DNA from: Microglena sp. YARC
Taxonomy: Eukaryota; Chlorophyta; Chlorophyceae; Chlamydomonadales; Chlamydomonadaceae
Direction of reading: 5' to 3'
Assembly (NCBI GenBank): GCA_022414725.1
Contig: CM039465.1
Span: 3,502,574 to 3,566,573, forward strand
DNA length: 64,000 bases
Shown here one piece after another: positions 47,094-58,400 of this stretch. The notes beneath the pieces are model-generated. The model was not told where the DNA came from, did no database searches, and worked only from the letters and a program-made list of their open reading frames with translations. Numbering within the stretch: the first letter of the stretch is position 1; each line of letters opens with the position of its first letter. A program made the position numbers and the translations under genes.

Positions 47094-48716
47094 ATGCTAC
47101 CAATAGCTCCAACATTGGGCTTGGTCCTGATTGCTGCCATGCATGGTCTGTTTGGCTTGGCTTGTGCTCAGGGTTCAGGGTTTCCAGCCTTAAAGGAATG
47201 GGCTCTGCAACACGGAGCAATGGTAGGTCAACATTTTGTCCTAGGCCCTCCCTTCCCCCCATTCTTCCCATACCCCACTCACGTTTTGTCCTAGGCCCCC
47301 CTTCCCCCCATTCTTACCATCCCCACTCACGTTTGTCCCACCCCCCCCCCCCCTTCCCCCCTTCCCCCTCATTCTTGCCATCCCCCACTCACATTTTGTC
47401 CGAAGCCCCCCCCCCCCCCCCCATTCTTACCATCCCCCACTTACATTTTTTCGCTTGCCCTCCTTTCCCTCCCATACTCACCGGCCCCCACTCACATTTT
47501 GTCCAAGGCCCCCCTTCCCCCCATTCTTACCATCCTCCACTCACGGTTTGTACTAGGTCCCCCTCCTCCCTATTCTTACCATCCCCCACTCACAATTCGT
47601 CCAGACCCTCCTTTCCCCCCAGTACTCACCGGCCCCCGCTCACGTTTTGTCCAAGCCCCCCCTTCACCCCCATTCTTACCGTCCCCCACTCACATTTTCT
47701 CCCAGCCCCCCCCCCCCCCCCCCCCCCCCCCCCTTACCCCCTATACTCACCAGCCCCCACTCACATTTTGTCCCAGCCCCCCTCCCCCCCCCCCCCCCCC
47801 CCTCCCTGTACTCACTGGCCCCGCTCACATTTTGTCCTATGCCCCCCCCTCCCCCACTAGACTCACTGCCCCCACTCATGTTTTGTCCTTGCCCCCCCCT
47901 CCCCCCCACCCCACCCTCACCCTCACCCTCAAACCCACCCCCACCCCCACCCCCCCTCAACCCCACCCCCACCCTCAACCCAACCCCAACCCCAACCCCA
48001 ACCCCAACCCCAACCCCAACCCAACCCCAACTCCCTTGTCCCCAAAAGGTAAACGTCGATGCTGGTAAAGGTGGCAAGGGTATAGCAGCATCACAAGCCA
48101 TCGCATCCCATGGCGACATACTTTCCATTCCAAGCACCGCCATTGTACAGCTTCAAGGGGAGCCAGGCACTGCGGTACGAAACCATCATTGTCCTTGGCC
48201 CCCCTACCCGTCTCTTGTCGTGTTATTCCTTTTTGTTATTATGCTTTTGTAAATTCCATCCACTGGAATACGTGTGTGATTCAAACGAGGGTTAAGCTCT
48301 CTCGCCATAGTTTTTCTTTTCAGCTACATTTTCATACCAGAGTTTTCTTTCAGCTACATTTCAGCTACATTTTCATACCAGAGTTTTCTTTCAAGCTACA
48401 TTTTCAGCTACATTTTCATACCATTGTTTTTCTTTTCAGGTACAAGCAGCAGCTTCTAGGCAGCTCCCTGAGCCAGCCACTTGGCTAAGCCCCAAGATTT
48501 TGAAAGTGCTGGCCAGCAGATTCTGCCAGCTTCCAGACACACTAAATTGCATTAGCTTTGGCTGAAAAGCCAGTCAGGGGAGCTGACTAGAAGCTGCTGC
48601 TATTCGCTGAAAAGGCACTGTCTCTCGCCCTGTTAATTGCCATTTTTTCTTTTTTGGGCCATCAAACAACACAGGAGGAGCGCGGTCATCCCTGCTGCCT
48701 CAGCCCCTCCCCCCCC

Positions 48717-48747
<31 letters not shown>

Positions 48748-49584
48748 ACCCATGCACACAAACCCATCCACACACAAATGTAAAAAGAATGACAGTCACA
48801 GGGCTTCACTGTTTCTTTTTCAGGGGGAGAGAGAAACACTGTCTCTCGCCCTATTAGGTGCTATTGTTTGCTGTTGCGTTATTGTGTTTCTATATCTATT
48901 TATATATCTATATATCTATATTTATCCTATTGTCTTTTTCTCCCTCTATATATATATCTATGTATTTGTGCTATTGTCTTTTTCTATATATACCTAAATA
49001 TCTATGCATTTGTGCTATTGTATTTTTCTATATATACGTCTATGTATTTGTGCTACTGTATTTTTAAACTAGCCCACACAGCCCAGACGACGCTGATAAC
49101 ATTTGTCCTCCACTTTTATGACGCTGATAACATTTGTCCTCCACTTTTTCTTCTGTGCAACACGATGCCATCCCGTCGCTGTTTGCTAACGCATGGGTCC
49201 GGCTACACTAGCCAGAATGCCCTCCCAAGCCCCCCAAGCTCTGCACTTAGCTCCGCGGGTTCAGGAGGAAGCGCGTTGCACAGGGGTCGCACTGGGTTCT
49301 ATACGCCGGCAATTCGGCGTCTAACTGTCTGCATAGCCCACCCATTCATCCACCCTACCGACCCCTGCCCTCCAACATCCCGCCCACCCTACCCACCACC
49401 CACCCACAGAACAGCCTACTCTCCTTCATTCAACAAGTGAGCGACCCTGAGTTTGAGTTAGGCCAGTATTGGAAGGAGCAACAGGCTGTGGACGTTGTAA
49501 ACGCTTGCAAGTGGCCTGATGAGTATGTCACTATGTTGCACATGCCAAAGAAGGTGGGTGGAAGGTGTTGTTGCTAAGTGTGTG

Positions 49585-49616
<32 letters not shown>

Positions 49617-49702
49617 TGCGCGTGTGTGCTTGCAAGTGGCCTGATGAGAATGTGAATATGTTGCACATGCCAAAGAAGGTGGGTGGAAGGTGTTGTTGCT
49701 AA

Positions 49703-49734
<32 letters not shown>

Positions 49735-49829
49735 GTGCGTGCGTGCGAGCGCGTGTGTGCTTGCAAGTGGCCTGATGAGTGTGTCACTATGTTGCTCATG
49801 CCAAAGAAGGTGGGTGGAAGGTGTTATTG

Positions 49830-49865
<36 letters not shown>

Positions 49866-50007
49866 TTGCTTGCATGTAGACTGGTGAGTATGTCACTATG
49901 TTGCACATGCCAAAGAAGGTGGGTGGAAGGTGCTGTTGCTGTGTGTGTGTGTGTGTGGGTGGGTGGGTCTGTGTTTCTGTGTATGTTTGTGTCTGTGTTT
50001 GAGTCTT

Positions 50008-50079
<72 letters not shown>

Positions 50080-52455
50080 TGGGCCTGTGTGTGTCTGTGT
50101 GTGATTTTGTGTGAGTGTGTGCGAGTCTGTGTGTGTGTGAGTTTGTGTCTGTGCGTGTGTGTATGTGTGTCTGTGCTTGCAAGTGGCCTGGTACGTATGT
50201 TAATATGTTGCACATGCCAAAGAAGGTGGGTGGAAGGTGGGTGGGAGGTGTTGCTGCTACTGTGTGTGTGTGTCTGTTTATGTTTGTGTGCGTCTTTGTG
50301 TCTTTGTGTCTGTATGTCTGTGTGCGTGTCTGAATCTTTGTCTGTGTGTGTCTGTGTGTGTGTGTGTATGTGTATGTGCGTGTGTTTATGCTTGCAAGTG
50401 GCCTGGGGAGTATGTGAAGCCGTTGAAGCACACACATGTTCACATTTAGACATACACACAGACAAACACATTCACATGCACACATGTAATCATACACACA
50501 CACACACACACACACGAACACACATTATATCCCCCCCCCCCCCCCCCCCCGCCAACACACACACACACACATGCACACACACAAACACACAGATAAACAT
50601 TCTCCTCTCCTATACATGTATGATATATCTCACCTACACCCCTCATGATACGCGCACACACACACACACACACAGGTAAACACATTCTCCTTTACACACA
50701 CGTCATCATAAGCACACACATACACTCCTCTCCTATACATATAACTCACCTACACCCCCTATGATACGCACACACATACACACACACAAATACACACACA
50801 AACACACACACTCTCCCTCCCTCCCTCTCACGCACACACACACAAACACACATATATAAACACATTCTTATACACATACTCGTTAACACACACACATTCT
50901 CCTTTCATATACATATACCTCACCTACACCCCATATGATACACACACATACTCCTCTCCTATACATATAACTCACCTACACCCCCTATGATACACACACA
51001 CACACACATACATACATACATACACACAAACACAAACTCCTCTCCAACACATATAACTCACTAACACCCCATATGGTACACACATATAATCTGCTCACCA
51101 CCCCTGCACTACACACCCACAGGAGTCCATGGTTCAGGGTTTTCGTGATACTATAACTGATCTTCTGAACAAGAGTTCAGAATCATTGAACAACCAATAT
51201 TTGGTCCAGATCACAGGAGGCGTGGGCATGGGCCGAGAGGAGCTTGAGCATGTGTGTGCTCTGGTGAGTACCGGCAGGGGGGCGGGGGGGGGGGGGGGGG
51301 GCATGCGCGTGGGCGTGGGCATGGGGGCACGCGTGAGGGCGTGGGCATGGGGCATGCGCGTGGGCGTGGGCATTGGGGCATGCGCGTGGGCATAGGGACA
51401 TGGAGGCATGCGCGTGGGCATGGGCATTGGGGCATGCGCGTGGGCGTGGGCATGGGGGCATGCGCGTGGGCGTGGGCATGGGGGCATGCGCGTGGGCATG
51501 GGGGCATGGGGACATGCGCGTGGGCATGGGGCATGCGCGTGGCGTGGGCATTGGGGCATGCGCGTGGGCGTGGGCATGGGGGCATGGGGTTATGCGCGTG
51601 GGCATGGGGGCATGGGGGCATGCGCGTGGGCATGAGGGCATGGGGGCATGCGCGTGGGCATGGGCATGGGGGTATGCGCGTGGGCGTGGGCATGGGCCGA
51701 GAGCTTGAGCATGTGTGTGCACTGGTAAGTGCGGGTGGGGATGTGTGGGAGTTGGGTGTGTGTGTGGGGGGGGGGGGGATACGGGGTGTGTGTGTGTGGG
51801 GGGTAAATGGGTGGGAGTGGGGGTAGGAGGGTGGGAGTGGGGTGTGGGTGGGGTGTGGGGTGGGGTGGGGGGGTAAATGGGTGGGAGTGGGGGTAGGGGG
51901 GGGAGTGGTGTGTGTGGGGTGGGGTGGGTGGGTGGGGGGGGGGGTAAATGGGTGGGAGTGGGGGGGCATGTGGGCGTGATCGTGGGCATGGGCATGGGCC
52001 AAGAGGAGATTGAGCATGTGTGTGCTCTGGTGAGTGCGGGTAGGGTGGTGGGAGTGGGGATGTGTGGGTCGGGGTAGGGTGGTGGGAGTGGTGGGTGGAG
52101 TTGGGGCTGGGTGGGGGTAGGGTTTGCGTGGGCACGCACGTGGGCGTGGGCGTGGGCATGAGCAAAGAGGAGCTTGGGCATGTGTGTGCACTGGTCAGTG
52201 CGGGTGTGTGGGGGAGTGTGTGTGTGTGGGGGGGGGGGAGGGGGGGCTGGGATGGAGTGGGTGGGTGTATGGAGTGGGTGCGGGGTGGTGGAGTGGGTGG
52301 GGGGTGGAGTGTGTGTGGGGGGGGGTGGGGTGGGGTGGAGGGGGGGCAGGGTTTGAGTGGACGTGGGCTTGTGGGCGTGGGAATATGTGTGTGGGCGTGG
52401 GAATGATCCGAGAGGAGGTTTGCTCTGGTGAGTGCGGGTTGGGGAGTGGGGGGCT

Positions 52456-52493
<38 letters not shown>

Positions 52494-55400
52494 AGTGAGC
52501 GTGGGCTTGGGCATGTGTGTGCTCAGGTGAGTGCCGGCGTGTGTGTGTGGGAGCTGAGGGGGGGGGGGGGGGGGTAAGTGTATGTACGTGTACATGTGTT
52601 TGTGTATATGTGTTTGCATAAGTATATATGTGCATGTGCATGCATGTGTTTGTGTATATGTGTTTGCATAAGTATATATGTGCATGTGCATGCATGTGTT
52701 TGTGTATATGTGTTTGCATAAGTATATATGTGCATGTGCATGCATGTGTTTGTGCATATGTGTTTGCATAAGTATATATGTTCATGCATGTGTTTGTGTA
52801 TATGTGTTTGCATAAGTATATATGTGCATGTTCATGCATGCGTTTGTGTATATGTGTTTGCATAAGTATATATGTGCATGTTCATGCATGTGTTTGTGTA
52901 TATGTGTTTGCATAAGTATATATGTGCATGTTCATGCATGTGTTTGTGTATATGTGTTTGCATAAGTATATATGTGCATGCGCATGCATGTGTTTGTGTA
53001 TATGTGTTTGCATAAGTATATATGTGCATGTGCATGCATGTGTTTGTGCATATGTGTTTGCATAAGTATATATGTGCATGTTCATGCATGTGTTTGTGTA
53101 TATGTGTTTGCATAAGTATATATGTGCATGTTCATGCATGTGTTTGTGTATATGTGTTTGCATAAGTATATATGTGCATGTTCATGCATGTGTTTGTGTA
53201 TATGTGTTTGCATAAGTATATATGTGCATGTTCATGCATGTGTTTGTGTATGTGTGTTTGCATAAGTATATATGTGCATGTTCATGCATGTGTTTGTGTA
53301 TATGTGTTTGCATAAGTATATATGTGCATGTTCATGCATGTGTTTGTGTATATGTGTTTGCATAAGTATATATGTGCATGTTCATGCATGTGTTTGTGTA
53401 TATGTGTTTGCATAAGTATATATGTGCATGTTCATGCATGTGTTTGTGTATATGTGTTTGCATAAGTATATATGTGCATGTTCATGCATGTGTTTGTGTA
53501 TATGTGTTTGCATAAGTATATATGTGCATGTTCATGCATGTGTTTGTGTATATGTGTTTGCATAAGTATATATGTGCATGTTCATGCATGTGTTTATATG
53601 TGTATGTATATGTTTGTGTGGTATGTGGAGGTGGGGTGTGGATTAAGCGAATTCAACCACAAATATCAGGCGGGAATGGGTGGAGTAGTGGGTAAGAAGG
53701 TTGGGGTAGGGGGTAACCCGTTTTGACGAATGGCTCCATTGTAGAGCTCGTTGAAACAAGAAGGATCAGGTTTTGAATCCCTACAGGTGCACTTTAGTGT
53801 CCGCGGTCGCTGTCAACCACCATGGTAGCTTTGTCCAGGTAAAGTATCAGCCCGTTATCTACCGCCGGGGCCCCTTAATAACACGCCCCACCAGGCGTTA
53901 TCATTACTTGGGGTAGGGGGTATATATTGTGTATTTTGAGGGGTGTATTTTGAGGGGTGTAGGGGGGGGGAGGGGGGGGGAGGGAAAAACAACAATAACG
54001 GCAGCAGCAACAACAACAACAACAACAACAACAACACACATAAACACACAACACACAACAAGGCAAGAACACATAATATACACGCACACATGTCAATCAA
54101 ATGCAAACACAAAATAAAAAACACGACTAACATCAATCCCACCAATGCAGATGATGCCCCTGTGTCATGCTTTTTGCCTTTATTGCAAACCCCGCCACCT
54201 CAATAACCACCACCACCACCACCACTATCACCAGTACAAACACCACCACAAACACCACTACCACGATCACTACCTTCAACGGACCACCACCCCGACCACC
54301 ACCACCACGACCACGACCACCACCATCACCACCGCAACCACCACCACCACCATCATCACTATCACCACCTCCACCACTATCACCACCACCACCACTATCA
54401 CCGCCACCACCATCACTATCACCGCCACCACCACCATCACCACTATCACCACCTCCACTACCACCACCAACACTATCACCACCAACAACACCAATTTCAC
54501 CATCACCACCACCACTATCACTACCACCACCACCACTATAACCACCACCACCACCACCGCCACTATTACCACCACCACCACCACCACCACTGTCACCATC
54601 ACTACCACCAACACACAATGCAGATTCTGTCCCAAGCTGTCAAGGCAGAGCCAAGAGAAGACTGGGTTATGGTGCCTATCTTCAATTATGTGAGTTCATC
54701 AGTGATTGTTTTTGTTTTAGCCCCTCAATTGTGTAGGGATGGTGCAGTAAGTGGGTGGGTGGGTGGGTGGGTATTTGTGTGTCTGGGATGTGTTTGTGTG
54801 TGGGGGGGGTTATGGTGCCTATCTTCAATTACGTGAGTTCATTAGTACTCGTTTTTGTTTTAGCCCCTCAATTATGTAAGGATGGTGCAGTAAGTGGGTG
54901 GGTGGGTGGGTGGGTGGGAGAGAAGGTGGGTATTTGTGTGTGTGGGGTGTATTTGTGTGTGTGTGGGGGGGGTTGTGTTGCCTATCTTCAATTATGTGAG
55001 TTCATCAGTGCTCCTTTTAATTTTAGCCCCTCAATCATTTAGGGCTGGTGCAGTAAATGGGTGGGTGGGAGAGAGGGTGGGTGGGTATTTGTATCTGGGG
55101 GGGTCGTGGTGCGTATCTTCAATGACGAGAATTTTACATAGGGGGCAGTTAGGAAATTGTTTTCTGATACCTATGTTGGAAGTTGTCCATGTTGACATTG
55201 TCCTTTTTTGGTACATGTTGTCCATGTTCACATTTCACTTTTTTGTGTACATGTTGTACATGTTGTACATGTTCACATTTCACTTTTTTGTGTACATGTT
55301 GTACATGTTGTACATGTTCACATTTCACTTTTTTGTATACATGTTGTACGTGTTGTACATGTTCACATTTCACTTTTTTGTGTACATGTTGTACATGTTG

Positions 55401-58400
55401 TACATGTTAACATTGCACTAGGCTTGCACAATCAATCCTTCAAGCCCACATCGGACCACAGCTTGTGGAATGGAAGGCTAGGTGGAGCTCTGATCTGTGG
55501 CTATCTAAATTAAAATTTAGGCCGAACTTCAACAAAATAGTTTGTGTGAAAGTTTTATTGTATAGCATATTATGATAGAGGAGGTCAATAGCTTTCCGAT
55601 GAGCTATGGAAATACTTAATTTAATTTATGAAAAAATGCGATAGTAATCGCACAATTAAATTATCATCCCAGCTGAGATAATGATTTCATAATAATATAG
55701 AATTAAATTATCACTGTAGCAAGAACTCAGGGCCCCCGTCGGTTAAACGATTGTTTGGGGCTCAGCTCATCAGTGCTTTTTCTTTTTAAGCCCTTCCTAT
55801 ACGGTTGGGTAAGTCCCTCTAGCCTATTTGGCCTTCCCCTAGACTGTAACATACCGGTACATGGAAATCAACAATTTAGCAAATAGAGCGGGGATGCATG
55901 CTGTACTTTTTGAAGTACAGCCCATACGTTTGTTTGCTATGTATGAGTATACGTTTCGAGGAGAAATAATATACGGCTTCTGAGCGTATATCCCGTTTCG
56001 ACAAATGGCTCAATGATAGAGCTCGTTGAAAAGGTGCGGGGTTCGAATCCCCACGGGTGCGCTTTAGTGTTTGCGGTTGCTGTCAACCGCCATAGTAGCT
56101 TTGTCCAGGTAAAGTAACAGCCCGCTCCCTACCAAGGTAACTAGGTAAGACGGGGCTACCTTATCACGTTTTTGGCGGAGCCCCCTCTTCAAGGGGCGGG
56201 AGCCCCATGTTTACCCATTTGTTCCGTCCGACCGACCGACCGACCGACCGACCATCCATCATCTGACCGCGATGAAGCCTGACACGACAGCCAACGGTCT
56301 CGTAACTAACTCGCTTCTGTTGCCACCTGTTGCTCCGTCACGATCACTCTCCGCCAATTTTCAGCGTCGCAGGCGGCGCTGCTTAGAACTAGTCCCTTTA
56401 TGATGATATCTTGAAGAAAAAAAGAAAAGTGAAACCAGGGTTTGCGTAAACCTCTTCGACCCACTTCGACCCACTTCATTGCTTTGCATAAAACTATTCG
56501 ACCCACTTCGTTCCTTTGCATAAACCTGTTCGACCCACTTCAACACACTTCGTTTTTTTCTTCTTCAAGATATCATCATAAAGGAAACAAGTGATTATAC
56601 CACGCCCTGCCAGGCGTTATCATTCCTATGGTCGTATAAACATGTAGTCAGACGTTCATATGTCGGCCCAACCCTACTCATTAGTAGGGAAAGGCTAAGT
56701 TAGTTAATATAAGCGAATGAATCATCTTAGTGAATGTTAGATAATAATAGACTGACGAGCCGACTCACCAGAATTTTGAATTTATATTTTTTCTAATATT
56801 ATTGTGACGCCTGGTGACACTATAATAATATAAGTTAATATTAGTTTTTCAAACACTAATATTGGTTGCCGTTCCCTACTCATTAGCCTCCGGCAGCGGC
56901 CGCAAGCAGCCCAGTTCGGCAGGCCGTTGGCAGTACACAAGATGTACGAACAAGTGGAACAAAGTTGAATCAAGTCACCTATGATTAGGGAACGGCAACT
57001 AATATTGGTGTTTGAAGAACTAATATTAACTAATATTATTATAGTGCCACAATAATATTAGTTCCTCAAATAAATTCGTAATTCTGGTCAGATGGCTTGT
57101 CCGACCAAAATTATATAATATTATATAATATTATTTATCCACTAATATTATACAACACAGCCGACCTCTAGATATGAGATCGGGCAAAATACCGCAAACA
57201 AAGTTTCCGCGGGATGAAAAGCTTATCGAACAAGGTCGAGGCTGCGCTCAAGCGTTGGGCTTGGAATGTGTTGGAGTAGATGTGCAACTCCCAAGTCACC
57301 TCCCAATATCTTATTCCTGTTAGTCTATTTGGCCTACCCCTGGACTGTAACTTACATACATCCGTTCCACCCCAAACTTGAGAATTATCCTCCCAATCCC
57401 AAATCAAGATCAAAATTTGGATGACAATGACAAAGACAAACAAAAACAGATTTTTTTGAAAGTGATTTGAAAGTGGGATTTTAATTTCGAATTTTGTTTT
57501 TCGTTTTTTTAATGAAGTTTTTCCTCTCTCTCTCTGAAGCGACCCCAAGACCCCGATCTATGTAATGGAAGCTGTGCAGATCAGTTTTTTCTTTTGGCCT
57601 ACTAGTAGCACCTTCTAGGCAGCTCCCTGAGTCCTGGTTGACATCTGAGACCAGGGCACTACATTTTGTCACTTTGGGTTGCGCTTTTGGCGCAACTGCC
57701 TCCTTTTGGTTAGCGCTTTTGGCTCAACTAAACACAGAAATCTGCGCACTGCGCCCAGAGGGGATTTAAAAAATTGCGTCAATCGCGCAGTCAGGCTCCA
57801 AAACCTTGCGCGCTATCGCTCAGTGGCGCGCGTCATGTAGTACCCTGTCTGAGACAAGTCCTGGGTAACGTCTGAGACAAGTCCTGGGTAACATCTGAGA
57901 CAAGTCCTGGGTAACATCTGAGACAAGTCCTGGGTAACATCTGAGACAAGTCCTGGGTAACATCTGAGACAAGTCCTGGGTAACATCTGAGACAAGTCCT
58001 GGGTAACATCTGAGACAAGTCCTGGGTAACATCTGAGATAAGTCCTGGGCTCGTCGAAAGCCGGAACACGGAAAAGGACAACAGGGTGACTCTGGGGGCT
58101 CCGCCAAAAAACCAACCCTGAGTGTTTATGAGTTGAGCTGACGCAGCTGGGGAACTTAATGGAGATAAACATATTTTGTCGGACTGGAGGGCATGTGAGG
58201 GTTTAAAAACGTTTGAGTTTCATTTATTTTATTAAATTTAAAGAAACATAAATCCAAAGGATTCAATTTTCATTTCATTTAAATTTACTAATGGATAAGC
58301 TTGAAAGGTTAACTCATACCGCTCGTCACGCGTAACGCCTAGGGCGGTAACTCGCTTTAAATATCAGTTAGGTCAATTAAACCCTCTTGAATTTATAGAT

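Noticed and set aside
47900..48040. Telomere or ciliate-type CCCCAA end
   Set aside because: It lies inside an intron between two good SET exons and is short and irregular.
49144..49320. Missing SET exon with [16 protein letters not shown] or [14 protein letters not shown]
   Set aside because: Both frames are open for a short distance, but no acceptor and donor pair joins the neighbouring exons in phase, and neither resembles the family.
51183..52769. 528-codon minus-strand ORF of [10 protein letters not shown] repeats
   Set aside because: The complement of the GGGCATGCGCGT and GTGGGTGGGG satellites in the SET intron.
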